Source: Thalassospira sp. (GTDB taxonomy: Bacteria; Pseudomonadota; Alphaproteobacteria; Rhodospirillales; Thalassospiraceae). Taken from it: a stretch of 64,000 nt of DNA. Under the pieces are notes generated by a model. It was not told the DNA's origin and ran no database searches. It saw only the letters and a list, made by a program, of their open reading frames with translations. Shown here piece after piece: positions 45,968-53,696 of this stretch. Numbering within the stretch: position 1 is the first letter of the stretch; each line of letters begins with the position of its first letter. The stretch is taken from assembly GCF_030690045.1 (NCBI RefSeq), contig NZ_JAUYHK010000018.1, positions 117,863 to 181,862 on the forward strand, read 5' to 3'. The position numbers were made by a program, and so were the translations under genes.

Positions 45968-47343
45968 CCACTTACCTTGCCGTTTTGTGAGGCCAGCCAT
46001 GGAAGCGGATTAATCGCTTCGCCGTTCTGGCGTATTTCAAGATACAGTTTCGGCCTGCTGGTGCCCATTATCCCGACCGGTTCGCCCGCCAGCAAGTATT
46101 GACCTGCAATACTGTCCAGACGTTCAAAGCCGGCAACGAGGCTATGGTATCCTTCGCCGTGTTCGATAATCAAGAGGCGGCCATATCCGCGGAACGGTCC
46201 GGCGAACACAACCTTGCCATCAAAAGGCGATACGACCTGCGCATTTTCGCGTGTGGAAATCTCGATTCCCTTGGAATGCGTGGCACTCAGCCCGTCGGGG
46301 CGCTGGGCGCGTTGTCCAAACAGGGTAACAATTTTTCCGGCGGCGGGCATGCGCAAATGTCCGCGTGAAAGCGTGATCGACGCCCCAACTGACACATCTT
46401 CGTCATCATTCTGATTCTTTTGGCTCTTTTCCGGCGGCGTCGCGGCCGGTCGGGATGGTGACGGGGATGGCGACGGGGATGACAAGGCAACTTGCTGGCT
46501 GCCGGTGTCATCTTCTGTCTGTTGGCTGCGTCGGGCCAGTGCGATTTCGGGTTTGGATCGCGGTTCAGGCAGGCCTTCGGCGCGTCTTTGCAAACTTTCC
46601 AAAAGATCGGTCAGAGTGTTGGCTTCTTTTGCCAGTTGATCGACGGCGCGTGCCGCCAGCCGGGCTTCTTCCTCGGTTTCGGATCGCAGGCGGCGCTTGT
46701 CGGCCAAAAGATTGGCAAGGGCAAGGCGTTCCTGCTGTAATTCGGTGGTGACATCGCCCAGTTCGCCGCGCCGGGCAATGATTTCGGCGCGCAAAACGGT
46801 GATGCCACCCAATTCGGCCTTCAGATCGCGGGCGTGCTGTTCAACGCCGGGCAGGGCCGCTTTCAAAAGAATGGCCGATCGCAGGGTTTCCTGCGGGCTG
46901 CGCGGCAGGGCGATCAGGGCTTCGGGCGGGGTGGTCGAAAGACGCTGTAACGCCATCAGGATGCGGGCATATTGCCCGGCCTTGTCTTCAAGGCTGGTGG
47001 CGGCGTCTTTTTCGCGGTTTTCAAGGTCGATCAACTGGTCTTCAAGGCTGGTCAGTTCACTTTCCAGCCGCTGGGTACGGCGGGCCACCGAAATCGCTTC
47101 GGATTGCAGGGCCTGTTCTTCGGTCCATAATTCACGCGATTTGCGCGACAGGAATTCTTCCTGCTTTTTCTGTTCTGAAAGCTGCGATTCCAGAACATCC
47201 AGCTTGTCGCCGACTTTTTCCGCCGATTTCCCTGCCCCCTGGGCCAAAACCGGCGACATCCCGCCGGTCAGCATCGTGAAAATCACGACACAGACCAGCA
47301 GGATCAACCGGTTGCAAGGATCAGCTTGCCGCGCGCAGCGCAT
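45964..47343 (-). CDS. envC: EnvC-family murein hydrolase activator (coiled coil plus LytM domain)
   Basis: 459 residues from the second of two adjacent ATGs (47343), which has the better spacing from AAAGG; the first is at 47346. A signal peptide is followed by a long coiled coil (~45-260), a Ser/Pro-rich linker and a C-terminal LytM/M23 domain (~330-459). In that domain the usual metal ligands look altered: THSKGIEI has Glu where zinc enzymes have Asp, and GYHSLVAG lacks the second His. This fits EnvC proteins that activate amidases instead of cutting peptidoglycan. It overlaps both gpmI and ctpA slightly, suggesting one operon. Confidence 0.9.
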   Translation of the reverse strand: MRCARQADPCNRLILLVCVVIFTMLTGGMSPVLAQGAGKSAEKVGDKLDVLESQLSEQKKQEEFLSRKSRELWTEEQALQSEAISVARRTQRLESELTSLEDQLIDLENREKDAATSLEDKAGQYARILMALQRLSTTPPEALIALPRSPQETLRSAILLKAALPGVEQHARDLKAELGGITVLRAEIIARRGELGDVTTELQQERLALANLLADKRRLRSETEEEARLAARAVDQLAKEANTLTDLLESLQRRAEGLPEPRSKPEIALARRSQQTEDDTGSQQVALSSPSPSPSPSRPAATPPEKSQKNQNDDEDVSVGASITLSRGHLRMPAAGKIVTLFGQRAQRPDGLSATHSKGIEISTRENAQVVSPFDGKVVFAGPFRGYGRLLIIEHGEGYHSLVAGFERLDSIAGQYLLAGEPVGIMGTSRPKLYLEIRQNGEAINPLPWLASQNGKVSG

Positions 47344-48916
47344 CATTGCCTTTCAGACCTTCGATCAGGGGCGTGCCAGTCATTTCCGAGGGTTGCGGCA
47401 GGCCCAAAAGCTGCAACAGGGTCGGCGCAACATCGGCCAGCCGCCCGTTTTTAAGATGCACATCCGCCGGTCCATTGACCAGAATGGTCGGAACCGGGTT
47501 CAGGGTATGTGCGGTGTGGGGTTCCCCGGTTTCCGGGTCGGTCATCATTTCGCAATTGCCATGATCGGCGGTGACAAACATCACGCCGCCAACCTTTTTG
47601 ACCGCCGTCACGACCTGTCCCAGACACTCATCGACGGCTTCGGCGGCTTTGATTGCGGCTGACAAAATGCCGCTATGCCCCACCATGTCGGGATTGGCGA
47701 AATTGACGATGATGGCGTCATATCGTTCATCTTCAATGGCCCCGACCAGTTTGGCGGCCACTTCATAGGCCGACATTTCCGGCTGCAAATCATAGGTCGC
47801 AACCTTGGGCGAGGGGACCAGAATGCGGTCTTCGCCCGGATAAACCTGTTCTTCGCCGCCATTGAAAAAGAACGAAACATGCGGGTATTTTTCGGTTTCG
47901 GCGATGCGCAATTGCGTCATCCCGGCCTGTGACACCACCTCGCCAAAAATCCGGGTCAGTTTTTGGGGCGGGTAAATGGCATCCATATATTTGGCATGGT
48001 CGGATGAATATTCGACCATCCCGGCCTGAACGGCAAATTTGACCGGGGTACCCCGATCAAAACCGTCAAATTCCGGCGCACACAGGGCGGACAGAATTTC
48101 CCGCGCCCGGTCGGCGCGATAATTGGTCAACAAAATTCCGTCGCCATCTTTCATGCCGTCATAATCGCCAATCACGGTTGGCAGGACAAATTCATCGCCG
48201 GTATCGGCGGCATAGGAGGCGTCAATCGCGGCTTCGGCGGTGGCAGCGCGGTGCGCCTGCGCATCGTTTTGGCCTTGCGTCATGGCGAACACCGCCTGCG
48301 ATACCCGTTCCCAGCGATTGTCGCGGTCCATGGCATAATAACGCCCGGTCACGGTAACGATTTCGACATCGGCATCGCCCAGATCGGCGCGGAACAGTTT
48401 CAGGAAATGTCTGGCGCTGCGCGGTGGCGTGTCGCGGCCATCCAGCCAGGCGTGAATTTTAACCGGCACACCGGCCCCGGCAATGATTTTGGCAAGGGCG
48501 GCCATATGGCCCTGATGCGAATGCACCCCGCCATCCGACAACAATCCGGCAATATGACAGACGCCGCCGCTTTCGCGCAATCTGGCGATCAGTTTTTGCA
48601 CGGTGGCGGTGTGCGCGATGTCGCCGGTTTTGACCGCCTGATCGATTTTCGGCAATTCCTGCATGACCACACGCCCGGCACCCAGATTCATATGGCCGAC
48701 CTCGGAATTGCCCATCTGACCTTCGGGCAGGCCAACATCCAGCCCGCAGGCGGTCAGAAACCCGGTGGGGTTGTTGGCATACAGCCCGTCCCACACCGGC
48801 GTTTTGGCCAGTGCCACGGCATTATCCTTGCTTTCCGCGCGATAGCCCCAGCCATCCAGAATACACAGCACCACCGGACGGGGACGCTTTGCGGTCGTTT
48901 TTTCGGTCACGTTCAT
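47321..48916 (-). CDS. gpmI: 2,3-bisphosphoglycerate-independent phosphoglycerate mutase
   Basis: 531 residues. CILDGWGYR at the N-terminus, MGNSEVGHMNLGAGRVVMQ with the catalytic Ser near 70, the DGRDTPP block near 163, VANFANPDMVGHSG near 425 and VTADHGNCE near 475 are the alkaline-phosphatase-fold and Mn-site motifs of iPGM. It interconverts 3- and 2-phosphoglycerate. The gene starts the gpmI-envC-ctpA-deacetylase-rppH run and overlaps envC by 23 bases. Confidence 0.97.
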   Translation of the reverse strand: MNVTEKTTAKRPRPVVLCILDGWGYRAESKDNAVALAKTPVWDGLYANNPTGFLTACGLDVGLPEGQMGNSEVGHMNLGAGRVVMQELPKIDQAVKTGDIAHTATVQKLIARLRESGGVCHIAGLLSDGGVHSHQGHMAALAKIIAGAGVPVKIHAWLDGRDTPPRSARHFLKLFRADLGDADVEIVTVTGRYYAMDRDNRWERVSQAVFAMTQGQNDAQAHRAATAEAAIDASYAADTGDEFVLPTVIGDYDGMKDGDGILLTNYRADRAREILSALCAPEFDGFDRGTPVKFAVQAGMVEYSSDHAKYMDAIYPPQKLTRIFGEVVSQAGMTQLRIAETEKYPHVSFFFNGGEEQVYPGEDRILVPSPKVATYDLQPEMSAYEVAAKLVGAIEDERYDAIIVNFANPDMVGHSGILSAAIKAAEAVDECLGQVVTAVKKVGGVMFVTADHGNCEMMTDPETGEPHTAHTLNPVPTILVNGPADVHLKNGRLADVAPTLLQLLGLPQPSEMTGTPLIEGLKGNDALRAAS

Positions 48917-49109
48917 AACCCCACTTCTAGGTCAAAAGCCTGAATTACCGGTAAAGATCATCCTGTATCGGCAAGGCGGCGTTCATATCACACAGGCACC
49001 GGGCGCGGTGGGTCCGCCTTCTGGTGCAAAACTTGTGATGTAATCTAGCATGAATGGCCGTGATGAACAGCTACCGCCGCGAAATATTCCGCATCTGCGT
49101 TGCGGCTCT

Positions 49110-49139
49110 TTGACAAGCTTCCCCGCAAACAGGTACGAT
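49110..49139 (+). promoter_or_regulatory. Sigma-70-type promoter of the riboswitch-sdaA transcript
   Basis: TTGACA (49110-49115), an 18-base spacer and TACGAT (49134-49139). A start near 49146 would put the riboswitch aptamers right at the 5' end of the message. The preceding ~190 bases (48917-49109) hold the divergent gpmI upstream region and nothing else I can name. Confidence 0.7.
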
Positions 49140-49169
49140 GGCGCACTTAACGGTGATACCTCGATATAC

Positions 49170-49372
49170 CGCAGTGGGAGAGACCGGCAAGGCGCAAGCC
49201 CTGTTGGCGCCGAAGGAGCAATCTGCCCCGAAAACTCTCAGGCACAAGGACCGCGGCGGGATGAGGCTCTGGAGAGTGAAGGTTTGCCCGCGCAAATCTT
49301 CCACCGAAGGATGAAGCCTGTTGCAAATTGCAGCATGGCGCACAATCTCAGGTCAAGGGACAGAGGGGGCAG
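49170..49372 (+). ncRNA. Tandem glycine riboswitch (two aptamers)
   Basis: Aptamer 1 (about 49170-49256) has GTGGGAGAGACC, CGCCGAAGGAGCAA and AAACTCTCAGGCACAAGGACCG. Aptamer 2 (about 49263-49372) has CTCTGGAGAG, CACCGAAGGATGAAGCC, AATCTCAGGTCAAGGGACAGAG. The paired GCCGAAGG/CTCAGG/AAGGAC blocks repeated twice are the gcvT glycine riboswitch pattern. It controls the downstream serine deaminase gene, whose start lies about 58 bases after it. Glycine binding would be expected to turn expression on. Boundaries are approximate. Confidence 0.9.
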
Positions 49373-49390
49373 ACGCCGGTTCGTGAACGC

Positions 49391-49408
49391 CACGGCATTT
49401 TTGCCGTG
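49391..49408 (+). promoter_or_regulatory. Hairpin in the riboswitch expression platform
   Basis: CACGGC-ATTTTT-GCCGTG forms a 6-bp stem between the second aptamer and the ribosome site (GAGGGAGG at 49419-49426). No U-tract follows, so translation control or an anti-terminator partner is more likely than termination. The pairing partners have not been worked out. Confidence 0.5.
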
Positions 49409-49429
49409 ACTCAGAGCCGAGGGAGGCCC

Positions 49430-50845
49430 ATGACCGATACTTCATCCATGACGTCGAAAGACGTCAATCTTTCCGTTGTTGATCTTTACACCATCGGGAT
49501 CGGACCATCGAGTTCGCATACCGTCGGCCCGATGCGGGCCGGATACCGGTTTTGTCTGGAACTTGACGCCCGCGACCTTTTGGAAAAAACCGGCACGATC
49601 ATTGTCGATCTGTATGGATCACTGGCGCTGACCGGCAAGGGGCACGCCACCGATACGGCGGTGTTGCTGGGCCTGTCGGGGCAACGGCCCCGGTCGGTGG
49701 ACCCCGATCAGGTCGGCCCGATCATGAAGGCAATCACCGCGACGGGAAAATTGCAGTTGTTCGGGGCGCATCCGGTTGATTTCAACCGGGCGCATAATCT
49801 GCTGTTTCATTATACCGAAACCCTGCCGGGCCATCCCAACGGCATGCGGATTTCGGCCTTTGACCGCGATGGCGTTGCCCTGCATCATCAGGAATATTTT
49901 TCGGTCGGCGGCGGTTTTATCGTGTCGGGCGATGATCGCGGCGCGGAATATTCCGGCGACAACATTACCTTGCCCTATCCGTTTTCATCGGCCGATGAAT
50001 TGATGGCGATCTGCAAACACCATGGTTTGTCGATTGCCGACCTGATGATGGAAAACGAAAAATCATGGCGCGATCCATCGGAAACCAACGAATTTCTCGA
50101 TAATGTCCATGCCGCGATGATGGATTGCGTGGATCGGGGCTGTCAAAATGACGGCATTCTGCCCGGCGGGCTGAATGTCAAACGCCGGGCGCGTAAACTG
50201 TATCTGGAACTGACCGAAAAACCCGAAGCCGGCCTGAAAGACCCGTTAACAGTGATTGACTGGGTCAATCTGTATGCCCTGGCGGTTAACGAGGAAAATG
50301 CCGCCGGTGGCCGGGTGGTGACGGCACCGACCAACGGGGCGGCGGGGGTTATTCCGGCGGTGTTGCGGTATTACGAACGGTTTTGCGCCAATGTCGATCA
50401 GGATAAAATCCGGCAATTTTTGCTGACCGCGGCGGCGATTGGCTCGATCTATAAAAAACGCGCCTCGATCTCGGCTGCCGAGGTCGGCTGTCAGGGCGAG
50501 GTCGGTGTGGCCTGTTCGATGGCGGCGGGGGCATTGTGCGCCGTTCTGGGCGGAACCCCCGAACAGGTCGAAAATGCCGCTGAAATCGGGATGGAACATA
50601 ATCTGGGCCTGACCTGTGATCCGATTGGCGGGCTGGTGCAGGTGCCCTGCATCGAACGCAACACCATGGGGGCGGTCAAGGCGATCAATGCGTCGCGTCT
50701 GGCCTTGCGCGGCGATGGGCATCATACCGTGTCGCTGGACAAGGTGATTGAAACCATGCGCCAGACCGGCGCGGATATGCAAAGCAAATACAAGGAAACC
50801 AGCCAGGGCGGCCTTGCCGTCAATGTCAATGTGGTCGAATGCTGA
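49430..50845 (+). CDS. sdaA: L-serine ammonia-lyase (single-chain, iron-sulfur)
   Basis: 471 residues from the ATG at 49430, preceded by GAGGGAGG; the ORF track start at 49328 lies inside the riboswitch. [21 protein letters not shown] starts the beta domain (~10-30), and the alpha domain has [37 protein letters not shown] and the C-terminal Cys, which supply the [4Fe-4S] ligands. It turns serine into pyruvate and ammonia. Control by a glycine riboswitch suggests that excess glycine, after conversion to serine by GlyA, is drained to pyruvate. Confidence 0.95.
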   Translation: MTDTSSMTSKDVNLSVVDLYTIGIGPSSSHTVGPMRAGYRFCLELDARDLLEKTGTIIVDLYGSLALTGKGHATDTAVLLGLSGQRPRSVDPDQVGPIMKAITATGKLQLFGAHPVDFNRAHNLLFHYTETLPGHPNGMRISAFDRDGVALHHQEYFSVGGGFIVSGDDRGAEYSGDNITLPYPFSSADELMAICKHHGLSIADLMMENEKSWRDPSETNEFLDNVHAAMMDCVDRGCQNDGILPGGLNVKRRARKLYLELTEKPEAGLKDPLTVIDWVNLYALAVNEENAAGGRVVTAPTNGAAGVIPAVLRYYERFCANVDQDKIRQFLLTAAAIGSIYKKRASISAAEVGCQGEVGVACSMAAGALCAVLGGTPEQVENAAEIGMEHNLGLTCDPIGGLVQVPCIERNTMGAVKAINASRLALRGDGHHTVSLDKVIETMRQTGADMQSKYKETSQGGLAVNVNVVEC

Positions 50846-50854
50846 CCGTCTGAC

Positions 50855-50897
50855 GGATGGGGCCGGTTCGGGGCCGCGGCAGGCGATTGCCCCATCC
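50855..50897 (+). terminator. Possible terminator hairpin after sdaA
   Basis: GGATGGGGC (50855-50863) pairs perfectly with GCCCCATCC (50889-50897) across a 25-base G/C-rich loop, 9 bases after the sdaA stop. No clear U-tract follows, so it may act weakly or protect the 3' end. Confidence 0.4.
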
Positions 50898-50989
50898 CCG
50901 CCTGATTCTTGCCACCATGTCCGGCCAACCTGCTATTGTAAAAACAACAAACAAGGGGCAACGACCCCAAAAGATGGTTGGTGACACAG

Positions 50990-51523
50990 ATGAAAAAAAA
51001 GCTGTTCCGCATTTACGTTGCGGCCAGTCTGGACGGATATATCGCCCGCCCCAGCGGGGCGGTAGACTGGCTGGAGGATTACGACCCGGCCGAATTTGAT
51101 TTTGACGGCTTTCTGTCGCAAATCGGCACCCTGATCATTGGCCGCAAAACCTTTGATCAGGTGATGGCTTTTGACGACTGGCCCTATGGCGAACGGCGCA
51201 CCATTGTTCTGACGTCGCATCCCCTGACTGGCGATATTCCGGAAAACACCACGGCCTATGGCGGCAGTCTGATCGAACTGGTCACGCAATTGCGCGACGA
51301 TAAATCCAGTCAGGGCGATATCTGGATTGTCGGCGGCGCCAGTGTCGTGACGCAATTTCTGTTTGCCGGTCTGGCTGACCGGATGGAAATTTTTGTCATC
51401 CCGGTCATTCTGGGCGAAGGCCTGCCGCTGTTTGGCAAGGACGCCGCCCAGGCCACACCGAAACTGGTATCATCGGGGCATTATACCTCGGGCGTGGTGC
51501 GGATGGAATATAACCTGCGCTGA
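50990..51523 (+). CDS. Dihydrofolate reductase/RibD C-terminal-like family protein
   Basis: 177 residues from the ATG at 50990; the ORF track begins at TTG/GTG codons just before it, and the ribosome site is weak for all. FRIYVAASLDGYIARPSGAVDWL, GTLIIGRKTFDQVMAF and DIWIVGGASVVTQFL match the DHFR-like fold of the RibD_C/YwjB group. These are predicted NADPH-dependent reductases of unknown substrate, not the essential FolA. Its stop codon directly abuts the stop of the convergent MazF-type gene. Confidence 0.85.
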   Translation: MKKKLFRIYVAASLDGYIARPSGAVDWLEDYDPAEFDFDGFLSQIGTLIIGRKTFDQVMAFDDWPYGERRTIVLTSHPLTGDIPENTTAYGGSLIELVTQLRDDKSSQGDIWIVGGASVVTQFLFAGLADRMEIFVIPVILGEGLPLFGKDAAQATPKLVSSGHYTSGVVRMEYNLR

Positions 51524-51862
51524 TTACCGGATAGAGGACGGCAGATGATCCCGCAATTGCGCCAGGACATCTTCGGTATCTTGCGGATTGATATGGCCGA
51601 TCTGTTTAAGAATGTCGGTCTCGATGGTGGCGATTTTGGCGGTGCGCACCACCGACGGGCTTTTTAATCCGGCCTGATCAAGGCCCCGTAACATCACATC
51701 GCCGGGCCAACGGGCATTGACCGCCGATGTGATCATCAAAACCCAGACCAGATTGCTGTGCGCCGGGGTGGCAATCACCAGACAGGGGCGTCTGCGCACC
51801 ACCGGGCGTTCAACATAGGGAAAAGGTGCCGCAACAACGTCAAACGGCCTAAAGATCGGCAT
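51524..51862 (-). CDS. MazF/PemK-type endoribonuclease toxin
   Basis: 112 residues from the ATG at 51862, which lies inside the antitoxin's last codons; the ORF track start at 51916 is too far upstream. FDVVAAPFPYVERPVVRRRPCLVIA is the start of the CcdB/PemK barrel, with VVRRRPCLVI the usual substrate-side block and LMITSAVN the second. MazF toxins cut single-stranded mRNA. The last ~30 residues are acidic and helical. It overlaps the antitoxin by 14 bases, ensuring coupled synthesis. The conserved Arg and Thr/Ser residues appear to be kept, so it looks intact. Confidence 0.82.
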   Translation of the reverse strand: MPIFRPFDVVAAPFPYVERPVVRRRPCLVIATPAHSNLVWVLMITSAVNARWPGDVMLRGLDQAGLKSPSVVRTAKIATIETDILKQIGHINPQDTEDVLAQLRDHLPSSIR

Positions 51863-52067
51863 AGGCATCCTCGTCGGCGGGGGATTTCCATTCGTCAAAC
51901 AAATGGAACGGATCATCGGTTGCCGGTTCTGACGGTTTGCGTTTCAGCAAAACCGCGTCGCCCCGGATTTCATAAATAATCTCGTCCCCCGGCCCGACAT
52001 GCAGGAAATCCCGCACGCTGCGCGGGATGACCGTTTGCGATTTTGTCGTCAGTCTGGATGTGATCAT
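51849..52067 (-). CDS. AbrB/MazE-type antitoxin
   Basis: 72 residues. TSRLTTKSQTVIPRSVRDFLHVGPGDEI is the swapped-hairpin AbrB/SpoVT DNA-binding domain. The C-terminal ~28 residues, rich in acidic residues and ending DEDAYADL, should wrap and block the toxin. It is first in the pair with its own promoter and two operator-like palindromes, 52079-52128, directly upstream. Confidence 0.85.
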   Translation of the reverse strand: MITSRLTTKSQTVIPRSVRDFLHVGPGDEIIYEIRGDAVLLKRKPSEPATDDPFHLFDEWKSPADEDAYADL

Positions 52068-52078
52068 CGCTTTCTCGC

Positions 52079-52128
52079 GGTAAGAATAATTCTTCCCGGA
52101 TATGGTAAGAAAAATATCTTACCATATC
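52079..52128 (-). promoter_or_regulatory. Twin operators and promoter of the mazEF-type pair
   Basis: Site 1 (52079-52097) is GGTAAGA-ATAAT-TCTTCCC. Site 2 (52099-52128) is the perfect 12-bp inverted repeat GATATGGTAAGA-AAAATA-TCTTACCATATC. Both share the GGTAAGA half-site. On the minus strand TTGATA, 17 bases and TACCAT form a promoter inside site 2, so the antitoxin-toxin complex probably represses its own transcription there. Confidence 0.75.
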
Positions 52129-52136
52129 AAGCCGGA

Positions 52137-52595
52137 TCATTCCCGATGATAGGGATGGTTGGTCTGGATGGCGTGGGCGCGGAATAATTGTTCGGCGATC
52201 AGGGCCCGGACCAGCATATGCGGCCAGGTGGCCTTGCCCAGCGACCACAAGGTATCGGCGCGGGCTTTCAGGGCGTCGCCATGCCCGTCGGCACCGCCAA
52301 TGACAAAGGCGATATTGCCGCCATTCCGGTCGATCCAGCCTTCGAGTTTTTGGGCAAAATCGATGGAGCCATATTCCTGCCCGCGTTCGTCAAGGGCAAC
52401 GACAAAGGCCGCATCGGGAATAACGCCCAGCAGCAATTCCGCCTCGCGCGCCTTAAGCTGGGCGGCGGGCAGTTTTTTCTTTTCTTCCACCTCGCGCACG
52501 ACAAAGGGCCAGCGCAGGCGGGCTGCGTAATGGTCAAAAAGATCTTTCTCGGGGCCGTTTTTCATCCGGCCCACTGCGGCAAGGGTAATTTGCAT
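52137..52595 (-). CDS. rlmH: 23S rRNA pseudouridine-1915 N3-methyltransferase RlmH
   Basis: 152 residues, the normal length. The SPOUT knot is visible in FVVALDERGQEYGSIDFA and IAFVIGGADGHGD, and the C-terminus ALIAEQLFRAHAIQTNHPYHRE is almost invariant in RlmH. It methylates pseudouridine 1915 in helix 69 of the 70S ribosome. It follows rsfS by 34 bases, the standard order in many bacteria. Confidence 0.96.
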   Translation of the reverse strand: MQITLAAVGRMKNGPEKDLFDHYAARLRWPFVVREVEEKKKLPAAQLKAREAELLLGVIPDAAFVVALDERGQEYGSIDFAQKLEGWIDRNGGNIAFVIGGADGHGDALKARADTLWSLGKATWPHMLVRALIAEQLFRAHAIQTNHPYHRE

Positions 52596-52629
52596 CTTCC
52601 CCCACTGCCCGCAACAAACGGGTCGGCTG

Positions 52630-53091
52630 TCAGTACAGCCGGGCCGCCTGTTGTTTCAGTGCCGGATTTTCAACGCCCCACATCTGTTCGATGTTGTAAA
52701 AGGCGCGAACTTCCGGACGGAACAGATGGACAATCACATCGCCGGTATCGACCAGCGCCCAGTCACCCTGTTCAAGGCCTTCTGCCAATGCGCGGCCCTG
52801 ACCGGCATTTTTGAGGGCTTCGACAATGTGCTCGGCCATGGAAGACACCTTCCGCGAGGATGACCCCGTGGCGATGACCATATGATCGGCAATGGCTGTT
52901 TTGTCGGTAAGATCAATGGTGACAAGGTCTTCTGCCTTGTCATCTGCGAGGGTACTCTGGATAAGCGCGAGCAGTTCGCCCGGGGTCAGAGTCTTTTTTG
53001 CGGTACCTATTGTCGCCACCTTAAGAATATGGGCGGGGTTGTCTGCCGCACCATGCGAATGCAGATAACCGCCGTCGGTCAAACCTGCCAC
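52630..53091 (-). CDS. rsfS: Ribosome silencing factor RsfS
   Basis: 153 residues from a GTG at 53091, which overlaps nadD by 13 bases; the conserved part begins at TPGELLALIQSTLADDKAEDL, so the true start could lie further downstream. DLTDKTAIADHMVIATGSSSRKV, EGLEQGDWALVDTGDVIVHLF and EVRAFYNIEQMW are RsfS signatures. It binds ribosomal protein L14 and keeps subunits apart in slow growth. It is between nadD and rlmH as usual. Confidence 0.93.
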   Translation of the reverse strand: MAGLTDGGYLHSHGAADNPAHILKVATIGTAKKTLTPGELLALIQSTLADDKAEDLVTIDLTDKTAIADHMVIATGSSSRKVSSMAEHIVEALKNAGQGRALAEGLEQGDWALVDTGDVIVHLFRPEVRAFYNIEQMWGVENPALKQQAARLY

Positions 53092-53696
53092 CGGCCTTCG
53101 GCGCGAATCGCGGTCGAAGAAGCCGGATGGCGTCTTATTGGCAGGTACACCCAGGCCGGGGCATCAAAATCGGCCAGCAAACCCGCCCTGTCCGAAGCAA
53201 CGCGCCAGCGCGCCATGCGCCGTGCCGCCGTCCCGGACAATGCCTTGTTAGAATACCCCTCGCGATCAAGAACCGCAATGGGGGCGAGTGATATCAGTCT
53301 TTGCCACCATTTCCATTGATGGAACTGGGCCAGATTGTCCGCCCCCATCAGCCAGACAAACCGCGTTTTGACAAAACGCTGCTGCAAGGCCGCCAGAGTA
53401 TCGGCGGTATAGCGGGTCCCGAGATCAGTTTCAATTGCAGAAACCACAATGCGGGGATGTCGTGCCATCATCCGGGCCGAATCAACCCTTTTGGCCAGTC
53501 CGGCCATGCCATTGCGCGATTTGAGCGGATTTTGCGGCGATACCAGCCACCATATTTCATCGAGATGCAGGCGTTTAAGCGCCTCTTGCGAGATGTGCAA
53601 ATGCCCTTCATGCGCCGGGTTGAACGACCCGCCCAACAATCCGACGCGGGGCGGGGCACACAAAACACGCGGAGCCGGAAGTTGCGCCTGCGTCAC
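53079..53696 (-). CDS. nadD: Nicotinate-nucleotide adenylyltransferase
   Basis: 205 residues from a GTG at 53696 whose first bases overlap the proA stop (GTGA). VGLLGGSFNPAHEGHLHIS is the nucleotidyltransferase GxFxPxHxGH motif (His residues bind ATP), and FVWLMGADNLAQFHQW and HPASSTAIRAEGRW are the conserved substrate and SSTxIR blocks. It adenylates nicotinate mononucleotide in NAD synthesis. nadB, an earlier enzyme of the same pathway, is 5 kb away. Confidence 0.95.
   Translation of the reverse strand: MTQAQLPAPRVLCAPPRVGLLGGSFNPAHEGHLHISQEALKRLHLDEIWWLVSPQNPLKSRNGMAGLAKRVDSARMMARHPRIVVSAIETDLGTRYTADTLAALQQRFVKTRFVWLMGADNLAQFHQWKWWQRLISLAPIAVLDREGYSNKALSGTAARRMARWRVASDRAGLLADFDAPAWVYLPIRRHPASSTAIRAEGRWQV

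Noticed and set aside
49071-49343. 90-residue minus-strand ORF across the riboswitch
   Set aside because: It is antisense to a structured RNA; its start and composition are not gene-like.
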